This document shows, piece after piece, positions 7,540 through 16,575 of a stretch of 64,000 nucleotides of DNA; positions within the stretch are counted from its first letter, which is position 1, and each line of letters starts with the position of its first letter. Both the position numbers and the translations under genes were made by a program. The stretch covers positions 1-64,000 of the forward strand of contig NZ_PYFX01000011.1 of the NCBI RefSeq assembly GCF_003020115.1, given 5' to 3'. Source of the DNA: Bradyrhizobium sp. MOS002 (GTDB taxonomy: Bacteria > Pseudomonadota > Alphaproteobacteria > Rhizobiales > Xanthobacteraceae). The notes below the pieces were generated by a model. The model was not told the DNA's origin, ran no database searches, and was given only the letters and a program-made list of their open reading frames with translations.

Positions 7540-8709
7540 ATGTCCATCCGCATCGTCGACGTCCGCGAGATCACCAAGCCGATCTCTTCGCCGATCCGCA
7601 ACGCCTATATCGATTTCACCAAGATGACGACGAGCCTGGTTGCCGTCGTCACCGACGTCGTCCGCGACGGCAAGCGCGTCGTCGGCTACGGCTTCAACTC
7701 CAACGGCCGCTACGGGCAGGGCGGCCTGATCCGCGAACGGTTTGCCTCGCGCATCCTGGAGGCCGACCCGAAGTCGCTCTTGAATGCGGCCGGCGACAAT
7801 CTCGACCCCGACAAGGTCTGGGGCGCGATGATGACCAACGAGAAGCCGGGCGGTCATGGCGAGCGCTCCGTCGCGGTCGGCACCATCGACATGGCGGTGT
7901 GGGATGCCGTGGCGAAGATCGCGGGCCAGCCGCTGTTCCGCCTGCTGGCCGAGCGTCATGGCGTCAAAGCCAATCCACGCGTGTTCGTCTACGCGGCCGG
8001 CGGCTATTATTATCCGGGCAAGGACCTCTCGATGCTGCGCGGCGAGATGCGCGGCTATCTCGATCGCGGCTACAACGTCGTGAAGATGAAGATCGGCGGC
8101 GCTGATATTGAGGACGACCGCACCCGCATCGAAGCGGTGCTGAAGGAAATCGGCAAGGACGCGCAGCTCGCCGTCGACGCCAACGGCCGCTTCGATCTCG
8201 AGACCGGCATCGCCTATGCCAAGATGCTGCGCGACTATCCGATGTTCTGGTACGAGGAGGTCGGCGATCCCCTCGACTACGCGCTGCAAGCCGCGCTCGC
8301 CGAATTCTATCCGGGGCCAATGGCGACCGGTGAAAACCTGTTCAGCCACCAGGACGCCCGCAACCTGATCCGCTACGGCGGCATGCGGCCTGACCGCGAC
8401 TGGCTGCAATTCGACTGCGCGCTGTCCTATGGCCTGTGCGAATACCAGCGCACGCTGGAAGTCCTGAAGACCCACGGCTGGTCGCCGAGCCGCTGCATCC
8501 CCCACGGCGGCCACCAGATGTCGCTCAACATCGCCGCCGGTTTAGGCCTTGGCGGCAACGAGAGCTACCCCGACCTGTTCCAGCCCTACGGCGGCTTTCC
8601 CGACGGCGTCCGCGTCGAGAACGGCCACATCACCATGCCCGATCTCCCCGGCATCGGCTTCGAAGGCAAATCGGATCTCTACAAGGAGATGAAGGCGCTG
8701 GCGGAGTAA
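7540..8709 (+). CDS. tarD: D(-)-tartrate dehydratase
   Basis: This 389-residue enolase-superfamily enzyme (mandelate racemase group) dehydrates D-tartrate to oxaloacetate. The K-x-K pair is Lys182/Lys184 (VKMKIGG). The magnesium ligands fall at Asp213 (VDANGRFD), Glu239 (YEEVGDP) and Glu265 (GENLFS), and the second catalytic base is His322 (IPHGGHQ). These numbers match what I know of the characterised Bradyrhizobium japonicum TarD, including its total length. The ATG at 7540 with GGAAA upstream was preferred to 7522, which lies in the palindromic repeat. The gene stands alone, with no tartrate transporter or regulator next to it. Confidence 0.93.
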   Translation: MSIRIVDVREITKPISSPIRNAYIDFTKMTTSLVAVVTDVVRDGKRVVGYGFNSNGRYGQGGLIRERFASRILEADPKSLLNAAGDNLDPDKVWGAMMTNEKPGGHGERSVAVGTIDMAVWDAVAKIAGQPLFRLLAERHGVKANPRVFVYAAGGYYYPGKDLSMLRGEMRGYLDRGYNVVKMKIGGADIEDDRTRIEAVLKEIGKDAQLAVDANGRFDLETGIAYAKMLRDYPMFWYEEVGDPLDYALQAALAEFYPGPMATGENLFSHQDARNLIRYGGMRPDRDWLQFDCALSYGLCEYQRTLEVLKTHGWSPSRCIPHGGHQMSLNIAAGLGLGGNESYPDLFQPYGGFPDGVRVENGHITMPDLPGIGFEGKSDLYKEMKALAE

Positions 8710-8745
8710 GTAGCGCCGGGGCCGCGACGGCCGCGCCACACCCTC

Positions 8746-8832
8746 CGTCATTGCGAGCGCAGCGAAGCAATCCAGAGTCTTTCCGCGGAGGCAGCCTGGA
8801 TTGCTTCGTCGCAAGTGCTCCTCGCAATGACG
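8746..8832. repeat. Palindromic repeat R3, left of the GIY-YIG gene
   Basis: This 87-base copy has a short left arm and the longer right-arm form (ggattgcttcgtcgcaag then ctcctcgcaatgacg). It lies 36 bases after the tarD stop and 70 bases before the GIY-YIG start. It differs from copy R4, on the other side of that gene, at only three positions and has the same orientation. Confidence 0.93.
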
Positions 8833-8902
8833 ATGTGGCGAAAATCTCGCAATCATCTCTTGGTTGTGATATCATGAAAGCTCTCCTCAGCTGAGCACGA
8901 TC

Positions 8903-9190
8903 ATGAAGCAGCCTTGCGTGTACATGTTCGCCAATCGCCGCAACGGGACGATCTATACAGGCGTCACGTCCAATCCACCGCGCCGCGCGTTCGAGCACCG
9001 CGAGGGCTTGGTGAAGGGGTTCTCGTCAAAGTATGGCTGCAAACTTCTCGTCTGGTACGAGCTGCACGCGACGATGACCGACGCGATCACACGCGAGAAG
9101 CAGATCAAGGCCGGCAGCCGGGAAAAGAAGCTCGCGCTGATCGAGAGCGTCAATCCGGATTGGATGGATTTGTACGAGACGCTGATCTGA
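8903..9190 (+). CDS. GIY-YIG nuclease domain protein
   Basis: This 95-residue protein consists almost only of a GIY-YIG endonuclease domain of the short UvrC-N/UPF0213 type. The GIY element appears as CVYMF and the YIG element as IYTGV. The catalytic arginine is in PPRRAFEHR, and the metal-binding glutamate is in ITREKQIK. There is no separate DNA-binding domain. It is monocistronic and lies between two near-identical palindromic repeats, R3 and R4. Proteins of this size are usually annotated only as GIY-YIG nucleases of unknown role; repair, recombination or repeat mobilisation are all possible. Confidence 0.9.
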   Translation: MKQPCVYMFANRRNGTIYTGVTSNPPRRAFEHREGLVKGFSSKYGCKLLVWYELHATMTDAITREKQIKAGSREKKLALIESVNPDWMDLYETLI

Positions 9191-9215
9191 TTGCACCAGG
9201 TACTACCACACGCTC

Positions 9216-9302
9216 CGTCATTGCGAGCGCAGCGAAGCAATCCAGAGTGTTTCCACGGAGGCAGCCTGGATTGCTTCGTCGCAAGAGCTCCTCGCAATGA
9301 CG
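9216..9302. repeat. Palindromic repeat R4, right of the GIY-YIG gene
   Basis: This 87-base copy lies 25 bases after the GIY-YIG stop. It is in the same orientation as R3 and matches it at 84 of 87 positions. The two differ more from the other copies in the window, which have either two short arms or the long arm on the opposite side. Confidence 0.93.
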
Positions 9303-9323
9303 GTGTGGAACGGGCGTTTGCCG

Positions 9324-10676
9324 CTACGACAACCGCATATCCAGCAGCCGCCGTCCTTCGCTCTTCAGCAGCTTCTTAACCGCGCTCGAGGCCACGACCT
9401 CGCCGTCATTCGCATAAGCTTCGTGGTTCTTCTCGATGTCGTCGAGGCGGTAGAGGTAGTTGACCATCACGCCGGCGGACTCGCGCACGCCCTTTGGCGA
9501 GAGATCCCCTAACCAGTTGATGCGCTCGAGGCGGGCGCCGTTGCCGAGATGGAAGCGCGCGACGGAGTCGATCAGCTTGCCTTTCGGCGTGCGCGCCTTG
9601 AGGAAGTAGTGCGCCGCGAGCGGTTCGATCACGCCACGCAGCAGCGTCGTCGTCTCGGGGTTCTCGAACCATTTGGGATCGTCGAGGCGCTTCAGCACTT
9701 CGCGGTCCTCGTCCGACAGCGGCAAATCCTTGTCCTGCTTCACCCATTGCATGAAACCGGGCACCGGCGACAGCGTGACGAAATTGTCGAGCTTCGGCAA
9801 TTCGCGGCGCAGCTCCTCCACCACCTGCTTGATCAGGAAGCTGCCGAAGGAGATGCCGCCGAGACCCCGCTGGGTGTTGGAGATCGAGTAGAACACGGCG
9901 GTGCGCGCGCGCTCGATCGGCAGGTGCTGACGATCGACGGTGAGCAGCGGCGCGATCGCGCCGGGAATGGTCTCGGTCAGCGCCACCTCGACGAAGATCA
10001 GGGGCTCGTCGACCATCGCTGGATGGAAGAAGGCGTAGCAGCGGCGGTCGACCGGATCGAGGCGGCGGCGCAGATCGTCCCAATCGCTGATCTCATGCAC
10101 GGCTTCGTAGCGGATGATCTTTTCGAGGATGTTGGCCGGGGTCGACCAGTCGATCCTGCGCAGCACGAGAAACCCCCTGTTGAACCACGAAGAGAGAAGA
10201 TGCGAGACGTCGCGATCGAGCGCGGCGAGATCGGTGTGCCCGTTCATCATGCCGAGCAGGTCGGCGCGCATGTTGACGAGATCGCCGGTGCCGCCGGGCG
10301 CGCGGTTGAGCCGGCGGATCAGCTCCTGCCGGCGCGGCTCGGAGGCGAAGTGCAGGGCGCTGGCATCCTCGTCGGCCGGCTTGGCACGCCATGTCTCGAT
10401 CGCCTTCGACACGCGTTCCCGATCCGGGCCGAAATCGCGCACCAGTGCTTCGAAGAAGGCGCGACGTCCCGTCACATCCAACTCCTGGTAGATGTCGAGC
10501 ACCTCACGCGCCATGGCGGTGCCCGAAGCTTCGCCCCGGCCCGACAGCAGCGCGCCGCAGAGCTCGATGAGCCCATCGGCGTCCTGCTTGGTGTCAGCAG
10601 AATCCCCGCGGCGAAGCAGCGTGCGGCCGCGCTCGGAGATGGTGGTGAGCAGGTCGGAGAAGAAGGCGTTGGCCAT
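9324..10676 (-). CDS. matA: Malonyl-CoA decarboxylase
   Basis: This 450-residue enzyme decarboxylates malonyl-CoA to acetyl-CoA. An N-terminal helical domain (about 1-180) is followed by the GNAT-like catalytic domain. The latter carries the family motif YSISNTQRGL (about 263-272), GGISFGSFLIKQV, LSPVPGF and the AHYFL histidine near 362, corresponding to the catalytic Ser-His pair. Rhizobial matA genes usually sit with matB (malonyl-CoA synthetase) and matC (malonate carrier), but neither is adjacent here. Without them it may serve fatty-acid balance rather than malonate growth. The start at 10676 gives the family length. Confidence 0.94.
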   Translation of the reverse strand: MANAFFSDLLTTISERGRTLLRRGDSADTKQDADGLIELCGALLSGRGEASGTAMAREVLDIYQELDVTGRRAFFEALVRDFGPDRERVSKAIETWRAKPADEDASALHFASEPRRQELIRRLNRAPGGTGDLVNMRADLLGMMNGHTDLAALDRDVSHLLSSWFNRGFLVLRRIDWSTPANILEKIIRYEAVHEISDWDDLRRRLDPVDRRCYAFFHPAMVDEPLIFVEVALTETIPGAIAPLLTVDRQHLPIERARTAVFYSISNTQRGLGGISFGSFLIKQVVEELRRELPKLDNFVTLSPVPGFMQWVKQDKDLPLSDEDREVLKRLDDPKWFENPETTTLLRGVIEPLAAHYFLKARTPKGKLIDSVARFHLGNGARLERINWLGDLSPKGVRESAGVMVNYLYRLDDIEKNHEAYANDGEVVASSAVKKLLKSEGRRLLDMRLS

Positions 10677-10847
10677 CGGGGCTTTCGTATCAGGTTTGTG
10701 CGGTGCGGGAATCTTACACGGATTTTGAGCGGAAGCCGATCACAATCAAGCGCAAGAATTTGGCAACTTTAGCTGGGGTGTGCGTTTCGAGAATGCTGTC
10801 ATGCCCGGTGAGGGGCGTTTGGAGAACAAGGCGGCTGCCTCATACAC

Positions 10848-10927
10848 CGTCATTGCGAGCGCAGCGAAGCAATCCAGAATCCCTCCGCGGTGGCAGTCTG
10901 GATTGCTTCGCTGCGCTCGCAATGACG
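10848..10927. repeat. Palindromic intergenic repeat, copy R5
   Basis: This 80-base copy has two short arms. Its end is five bases from the stop codon of the leftward AraC-type gene (10933), so the hairpin would form at the 3' end of that mRNA. Between it and the malonyl-CoA decarboxylase start (10676) are about 170 bases that should hold that gene's promoter. Confidence 0.92.
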
Positions 10928-10932
10928 GGCAG

Positions 10933-11742
10933 CTACCCCTTCCCCGCAAACTCCGTCGGGGTCCGCCCCGTTACCTGACGGAACGCCGCCGAAAACGCCG
11001 GCACGCTGGCATAGCCGAGCTGGGTCGCGAGCTGCTTCACGGACACATTGGCATCCGTGGACAGCCGCTGGATCGCCGCCGCAATTCTTGCGCGCTGGCA
11101 CCAGCTCTTGAAGCTCAGCTGCGTCTCCGTCGAAAACAGCCGCGACAGCGTGCGCGCGGAGGTTCCGACCTCGCGCGCCAGCGTGTCGATGTCGTGCAGG
11201 CCGGTGGGATCGTCGAGCACCATCATGGCCGCGCGCCGGCAGCGCGGCTCGTGCGGCAGCGGCACGAAGGTCGCGGAATCCTCGGCCTGGACCAATTCCA
11301 GCATCACCAGCCGCACCAGCAGATCGGTCCGCTCCTCGGTATTGCGCGCGTCGAACAGTGCGAGGATCGCCTGATTCAGCAGCGGCGACACCCGCACCAC
11401 GAATTCCCTGGTCAGTCCCTCATGGCGCTGCTCGCGTTTCAGCCAGGCGAGGTCGAAATAGAGCGTGCGCATCTCGATGTCGGCGAGCAGATCGATCGCG
11501 TGCTGGAGCCCGGCCGGCACCCAGACCGCGCGGTCCGGCGGCACCAGCCAGCGTCCGCCGGGCGTCGTCACCTGCATGGTGCCCTTGGCGGCATAGATCA
11601 GCTGCGCCTCGCGGTGCAAATGGGGATCGATCCGCATGCCCTTGGGGTAGTCGCGCGCGACCAGATGCACGCCCGCGGGCGAGCGATGATTGCTCCGGAC
11701 CGCCCGGAGGATTGGCGTTTCCAAGACAGTCATTGGCAGCAT
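10933..11742 (-). CDS. AraC family regulator with N-terminal cupin
   Basis: This 269-residue transcription regulator has an N-terminal cupin-like sensor (about 20-100, with HLHREAQLIY and VPPDRAVWVP) and two C-terminal AraC helix-turn-helix motifs. The second contains QLGYASVPAFSAAFRQVTGRTP. This arrangement resembles small-molecule sensors that control a divergent exporter. It is divergent from the MFS gene at 11793 across only 50 bases, so it very likely regulates that gene and itself. Start is 11742; Met4 at 11733 is an alternative. Confidence 0.92.
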   Translation of the reverse strand: MLPMTVLETPILRAVRSNHRSPAGVHLVARDYPKGMRIDPHLHREAQLIYAAKGTMQVTTPGGRWLVPPDRAVWVPAGLQHAIDLLADIEMRTLYFDLAWLKREQRHEGLTREFVVRVSPLLNQAILALFDARNTEERTDLLVRLVMLELVQAEDSATFVPLPHEPRCRRAAMMVLDDPTGLHDIDTLAREVGTSARTLSRLFSTETQLSFKSWCQRARIAAAIQRLSTDANVSVKQLATQLGYASVPAFSAAFRQVTGRTPTEFAGKG

Positions 11743-11792
11743 CCCGTCATGGGTCCGACATATAACTCATTTTCGAGCAGGAGAGGATTCCC

Positions 11793-12965
11793 ATGAACAG
11801 CCCCAGCCGGGTGATCAGTTTCGTCAACGCGGGCCATTTCATCGACCATTACGCGATGCTGATTTTCGCCGCCGCGGTGATCATCATGGGGCCCGCGCTC
11901 GGCATGGCCTATTCGGAACTGCTGCCTTACGCGACCCCCGGTTTCGTCGCCTTTGGCGCGGGCTCGCTGCTCACCGGCTGGCTCGGCGACCGCTGGAGCC
12001 GCCGCCACATGATGCTGATCTTCTTCGTCGGCATCGGCGCCTCCATGATCTCGGTCGGCTTCGTGCAGACGCAGGCGCAGCTCGGCGCGGCGCTGTTCGC
12101 GATCGGCATTTTTGCCTCGATCTATCATCCCGTCGGCACTGCCATGATCGTGTCCTACGCGGACAGGCTCGGCCGCGAGATGGGCATCAACGGCGTCTGG
12201 GGCAATCTCGGCGTCGCATCGTCGGCGCTGGTCACCGGCGTGATCGGCCAGTACCTCGGCTGGCGCTTCGCCTTCATCGTCCCCGGCATCGTCACCATCC
12301 TGATCGGCATCGCGTTCGCGATGATGGTCGTGCACGAAGACCGCAAGGGTTCGAAGCAGGCGGCGGCGCAAGCGCGCGTCGCCAAGCAGGACATGTGGCG
12401 CGTGATCCTGTCGCTGCTGATCGTCGTGATCGCGATTTCGACGACCTTCAATGCCGTCACCGTGGCGCTGCCAAAGCTGTTCGCGGAGCGGCTTGCCGAT
12501 CTCACCAAGAGCCCGGCGCTGCTCGGCGTCATCGCGGCTTGCGTCTACGTGTTCGGCGCCATGACCCAGTACACGATCGGCCGGCTGCTCGACCGCTATT
12601 CGCTGAAGACGGTGGCGCTGCCGCTGTCTTTCATGCTGGCGCCGTTCCTGTATCTGGCCGCGAGCCTGTCCAATCTGCCGCTGATCCTGGTCTCGATCGG
12701 CATCGTCATGGGCGCGTTCGGACAGGTCACGGTCAACGACGCCATGGTCGGCAAATACACCAGCGAGGAATGGCGCTCGCGCGCCTATGCCGTGCGCTAT
12801 TTCATCGGCTTCACCGCCGCCGGCGCCTCGGTCGGCCTGGTCGCCTGGCTCTACGAGCAGGGCGGCTTCGTCACCATGTTGCATGCCTTCGCCGCACTCT
12901 GCCTGCTCGCGATCGCAGCGGCGATCATTCTCCCGCGCGAGATCAGGACCCCGCAAGCAGTGTGA
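11793..12965 (+). CDS. MFS transporter
   Basis: This 390-residue inner-membrane protein of the major facilitator superfamily has about twelve hydrophobic segments. The signature loop between segments 2 and 3 is visible as GWLGDRWSRRHMM. The ASIYHPVGTAMI stretch resembles the fosmidomycin-resistance (Fsr-like) branch of drug exporters. A ribosome site AGGAGAG precedes the ATG. The divergent AraC regulator suggests induction by the exported compound. The substrate cannot be read from the sequence. Confidence 0.9.
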   Translation: MNSPSRVISFVNAGHFIDHYAMLIFAAAVIIMGPALGMAYSELLPYATPGFVAFGAGSLLTGWLGDRWSRRHMMLIFFVGIGASMISVGFVQTQAQLGAALFAIGIFASIYHPVGTAMIVSYADRLGREMGINGVWGNLGVASSALVTGVIGQYLGWRFAFIVPGIVTILIGIAFAMMVVHEDRKGSKQAAAQARVAKQDMWRVILSLLIVVIAISTTFNAVTVALPKLFAERLADLTKSPALLGVIAACVYVFGAMTQYTIGRLLDRYSLKTVALPLSFMLAPFLYLAASLSNLPLILVSIGIVMGAFGQVTVNDAMVGKYTSEEWRSRAYAVRYFIGFTAAGASVGLVAWLYEQGGFVTMLHAFAALCLLAIAAAIILPREIRTPQAV

Positions 12966-12974
12966 GGCAACGGT

Positions 12975-13113
12975 CTCGTGTCCCGGACGCGCTGCAACGC
13001 GTAGCGTTGCTGCGCAGAGCCGGGACCCAGAAAGCAACACGGCATGCAGAGACATGGGCCCCGGCTCTGCAGCGCACCGCCCAAGAGGCGCTGCGCTGCG
13101 TCCGGGGCACGAG
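12975..13113. repeat. Second-type imperfect palindrome (ctcgtgtcccggacgcgctgc...)
   Basis: About 139 bases begin ctcgtgtcccggacgcgctgc and end gcgctgcgtccggggcacgag. The outer arms are inverted complements, and inner segments (cagagccgggacc and gggccccggctctg) pair as well, so the element would fold into a long branched hairpin. It differs in sequence from the R1-R8 family. It begins 10 bases after the MFS stop and may act as a 3' structure for that mRNA. Confidence 0.75.
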
Positions 13114-13143
13114 AATGCGCTGTAACGTCGGCACTCTCCACGT

Positions 13144-13223
13144 CGTCATTGCGAGCGCAGCGAAGCAATCCAGAATCTTTCCGCCGAGGGACTCTGGATT
13201 GCTTCGCTGCGCTGGCAATGACG
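13144..13223. repeat. Palindromic intergenic repeat, copy R6
   Basis: This 80-base copy has short arms and one mismatch in the right arm (gctggcaatgacg instead of gctcgcaatgacg). With the preceding palindrome it fills much of the 436-base gene-free stretch 12966-13401 between the convergent MFS and RND genes. I see no gene in the rest of that stretch (13224-13401). Confidence 0.9.
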
Positions 13224-13401
13224 GGGAGGTCGTGGCACGTCACGCACACCACCCATGATGCCATTATGCCGGTGTTTTGCCCGACGAAGCAAGTATTTTC
13301 GGCAAGTCCGAAATTTTCTCCAGCCTTTTCAACCACATCTCTACTGTGCATGGGGTTGTTTTCGCGTTTTTGTCTGGCAGGGCATCCTCCGCAGACAAAG
13401 C

Positions 13402-16400
13402 CTAGGACTTCACCTCGGCCACCGCCACCGCCTTCGGCGTCTTCTTCGACGCGCGCCAGTTCTCGAAGCGCTGCACCACCACGAAGAACGCCGGCACGAA
13501 CAGCACCGCGAGGCAGGTCGAGGCCAGCATGCCCGAGAACACCGTGATGCCGATCGACTTGCGCGCACTGGCGCCGGCGCCGGTCGCGATCACCAGCGGT
13601 ACCACGCCGAGGATGAAGGCGAACGACGTCATCAGGATCGGGCGGAAGCGGGCGCGCGCAGCTTCGATCGCGGATTCCAGCACCGGCTTGCCGTCGCGGC
13701 CGTGCAGCTCGAGCCCGACCTCGACGATCAGGATGGCGTTCTTGGCCGACAGCGCGATCAGGAGGATCAGGCCGATCTGGCAGTAGAGGTTGTTGTCGAT
13801 CTTCAGGCCGTTGAGGATCAGCATGGGGCCGAGCAACGACAGCGGCACCGCCAGGATCACCGAGATCGGCGCATACCAGCTCTCATACTGGCCGGCGAGC
13901 ACGAGATAGACCAGCAGCATGGCGAGGCCGAACACCCAGTAGATCTGGTTGGAGACGGCCTTCTCTTGATAGGACATCGCGGTCCATTCGTAGCCGGTGC
14001 CCGGCGGCAGCGTCTTGTCCGCGATCTCCTCCATCAGCTTTAGCGACTGCCCGGAGGAGTAGCCCTGCGCGGGCAGGCCGATGACGGTCGACGACGGATA
14101 GAGATTGTAGAGGCTGATCAGCGAGGGGCCGGTGGCCGGCGTGATCGTGGCGACGGTGCCGATCGGGATCATGTCGCCGTTCGAGTTGCGCACCATCATG
14201 TTGGCGATGTCGCGCTCGGTGACGCGGAAGGCGGGATCGGCTTGGGTGTAGACCTGGAACACGCGGCCGAACTTGTTGAACTGGTTGACATAGGACGAGC
14301 CGAGATAGGTCGACAGCGCCGAGAACACCTGATCCGTCGTGACGTGCAGCGTCTGGGTCTTGATGCGGTCGATCTCGACGTTGAATTGCGGCACCGATGA
14401 GCGGAACGAGGACTGGACGCGCTGCAGCGCGCTCTGGCTCTGGCCGTTGGAGACCATCGCGCCCGTGATGGCCTGGAGCTTGGCGAAATCGCTGTTGCCG
14501 TCGCGCAGCTCGACCTGCATCGAGAATCCGGCCGCGTTGCCGATGCCCTGGATCGGCGGTGGCGGCAGCACCAGCGTGCGTGCCTCCATGATCACCGCGA
14601 GCTTGTCGTTCAGGCCGTAGACCAGCGAGCGCAGATCCTCGCCCGGTCCTTTGCGCGCGTCCCAGTCCTTCAGGATGATGTAGGCGACGCCGGCATTGGC
14701 GAGGCTGGCGCTGTTGTCGAGCGCGGAGATGCCGGCGATGGTGATGACCTGCTGGACTCCGGGCGTGTCCTTGATGATCTCGCTCGCTCTGTCGAGTACC
14801 TTCTGGGTCCGTTCCAGCGCGGCGCCATCAGGCAGTTGCACGACGGCGATCAGATAGCCCTGGTCCTCGATCGGCAGGAAGCCGGTCGGCACCCGGGACA
14901 GGCCGTAGCCGCCGATCCCGATCAGCACCAGCGCGAATGCGACCGAGACCGTGGCGTGCCCGCACAGGAAGCCGATCAGCCTCGTGTAGCCGCGCTCGAC
15001 GCGGTTATAGACGTTGTTGAAGCCGCGATAGAAGAAATTGCGTTTTTCGGGCGGCACGGTCGGCCGCAGCCAGAGCGCACATTGTGTCGGCTTCAGCGTC
15101 GCCGCGTTGATGGCGGACAGAAGCGCGGTTGCCGCGATCACCAGTGCGAATTGCGAATAGATCCGGCCCGTGAGGCCCGCGAGGAACGAGGCCGGCAAGA
15201 ACACCGAGATCAGCACGAGCGTGATGCCGACGATCGGCGCGAACAGCTGGTCCATCGCCTTGATCGCGGCGTCGTGGCCGTTCATGCCCTGCTCGATGTT
15301 GTGCGCAGCGCCTTCCACCACGACGATGGCGTCGTCGACGACGATGCCGATCGCGAGCACGATCGCGAACAGGGTCGACATGTTGATGGTGAAGCCGAGC
15401 GCGGCCATGGCGGCGAAAGCGCCGATGATGGTGACCGGAACCGTCGTTGCCGGCACCAGCATCGCGCGCCAGTCCTGCAGGAACACCAGGATGACGACCA
15501 GCACCAGCAGGCCGGCCTCGATCAGCGTCATGTAGACCTCGTGCACCGAGGCCTGCACGAATTTGGTGGTGTCGAACGGCGTGTCGTACTTCATGCCTTG
15601 CGGGAAGGCCTTTGCAAGCTCCGCCATCTTCTTCTCGACGGCCTGCTCGACCTGGAGTGCATTGGCGCCGGGCGACTGGAACACGCCGATGCCGGTGGCC
15701 GGCTGCTTGTTCAGGGAGAAGATCTGGCTGTAGGTCTGCGCGCCCAATTCGACCCAGCCGACGTCGCGCACCCGGGTGACGTCGCCGCTGGTGCCAGATT
15801 TGACGATGATGTTCTCGAACTCGGCGGTGTCGTCGAGCCTGCCGTTGACGTTGAGGGTGTACTGGAACGCCTGTCCCGACGGTGTCGGCGGTGCGCCGAC
15901 CTGGCCGGCGGAGACCTGCTGGCTCTGCTGCTGGATCGCCTGGATAACGTCCTGCGGCACCAGACCACGGACCTGCAGCTTGTTCGGATCGAGCCACACC
16001 CGCATCGAATACTGACCGGCTCCGAACACGGTGACGTTGCCGACGCCGGGCAGGCGCGAGAGTTCGTCGCGGAGGTTGATGGTGGCGTAGTTGCTCAAAT
16101 AAAGGCTGTCGAACGTCTTGTCGGGCGAGGTCAGCGTCACGAACAGCAGGATAGACGTCGACCGCTTCTGCACGGTGACGCCCTGGTTCTGCACCGACTG
16201 GGGCAGTTGCGACAGCGCGCTGGAAACGCGGTTCTGCACCAGCACCTGCGCGAAGTTGAGGTCGGTGCCGATCTTGAATGTCACGGTCAGCGTATAGGTG
16301 CCGTCGGAGCCGCTGTAGGACTGCATGTAGAGCATGTCCTCGACACCGTTGACCTGCTGCTCGATCGGCAGTGCCACGGTGTCGATCACGGTCTTGGCGC

Positions 16401-16560
16401 TGGCGCCTGGATAGCGCGTCGTGACCTGCACCGTCGGCGGCACCACGTCGGGATATTGCGCGATCGCGAGGTTGAACAGCGCGACGCCGCCGATCAGGAT
16501 CATCAGCAGCGCGATGACGTTCGAGAGGACCGGCCGCTCGATGAAGAACTTTGAGATCAT
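13402..16560 (-). CDS. RND efflux pump inner-membrane transporter (HAE1/AcrB type)
   Basis: This 1052-residue proton-driven multidrug exporter of the inner membrane works as a trimer. It has the usual N-terminal helix (MISKFFIERPVLS), two large periplasmic loops and twelve membrane segments. The proton-relay aspartates are present as a DD pair at 409-410 (AIGIVVDDAIVVVE), and the relay lysine lies in LSAKNAILIVE. The length is normal for AcrB/MexF-type pumps. It follows the membrane fusion protein gene by 15 bases. No outer-membrane channel gene is adjacent, so it probably uses a shared TolC-like protein. Confidence 0.96.
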   Translation of the reverse strand: MISKFFIERPVLSNVIALLMILIGGVALFNLAIAQYPDVVPPTVQVTTRYPGASAKTVIDTVALPIEQQVNGVEDMLYMQSYSGSDGTYTLTVTFKIGTDLNFAQVLVQNRVSSALSQLPQSVQNQGVTVQKRSTSILLFVTLTSPDKTFDSLYLSNYATINLRDELSRLPGVGNVTVFGAGQYSMRVWLDPNKLQVRGLVPQDVIQAIQQQSQQVSAGQVGAPPTPSGQAFQYTLNVNGRLDDTAEFENIIVKSGTSGDVTRVRDVGWVELGAQTYSQIFSLNKQPATGIGVFQSPGANALQVEQAVEKKMAELAKAFPQGMKYDTPFDTTKFVQASVHEVYMTLIEAGLLVLVVILVFLQDWRAMLVPATTVPVTIIGAFAAMAALGFTINMSTLFAIVLAIGIVVDDAIVVVEGAAHNIEQGMNGHDAAIKAMDQLFAPIVGITLVLISVFLPASFLAGLTGRIYSQFALVIAATALLSAINAATLKPTQCALWLRPTVPPEKRNFFYRGFNNVYNRVERGYTRLIGFLCGHATVSVAFALVLIGIGGYGLSRVPTGFLPIEDQGYLIAVVQLPDGAALERTQKVLDRASEIIKDTPGVQQVITIAGISALDNSASLANAGVAYIILKDWDARKGPGEDLRSLVYGLNDKLAVIMEARTLVLPPPPIQGIGNAAGFSMQVELRDGNSDFAKLQAITGAMVSNGQSQSALQRVQSSFRSSVPQFNVEIDRIKTQTLHVTTDQVFSALSTYLGSSYVNQFNKFGRVFQVYTQADPAFRVTERDIANMMVRNSNGDMIPIGTVATITPATGPSLISLYNLYPSSTVIGLPAQGYSSGQSLKLMEEIADKTLPPGTGYEWTAMSYQEKAVSNQIYWVFGLAMLLVYLVLAGQYESWYAPISVILAVPLSLLGPMLILNGLKIDNNLYCQIGLILLIALSAKNAILIVEVGLELHGRDGKPVLESAIEAARARFRPILMTSFAFILGVVPLVIATGAGASARKSIGITVFSGMLASTCLAVLFVPAFFVVVQRFENWRASKKTPKAVAVAEVKS

Positions 16561-16575
16561 GGCTGGCGCTCCTAG

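Noticed and set aside
8746..9302. R3-GIY-YIG-R4 considered as an insertion sequence
   Set aside because: The repeats are in direct orientation and are themselves palindromes; no DDE or HUH transposase is encoded and no target duplication is visible, so I report it as an association and not as an IS.
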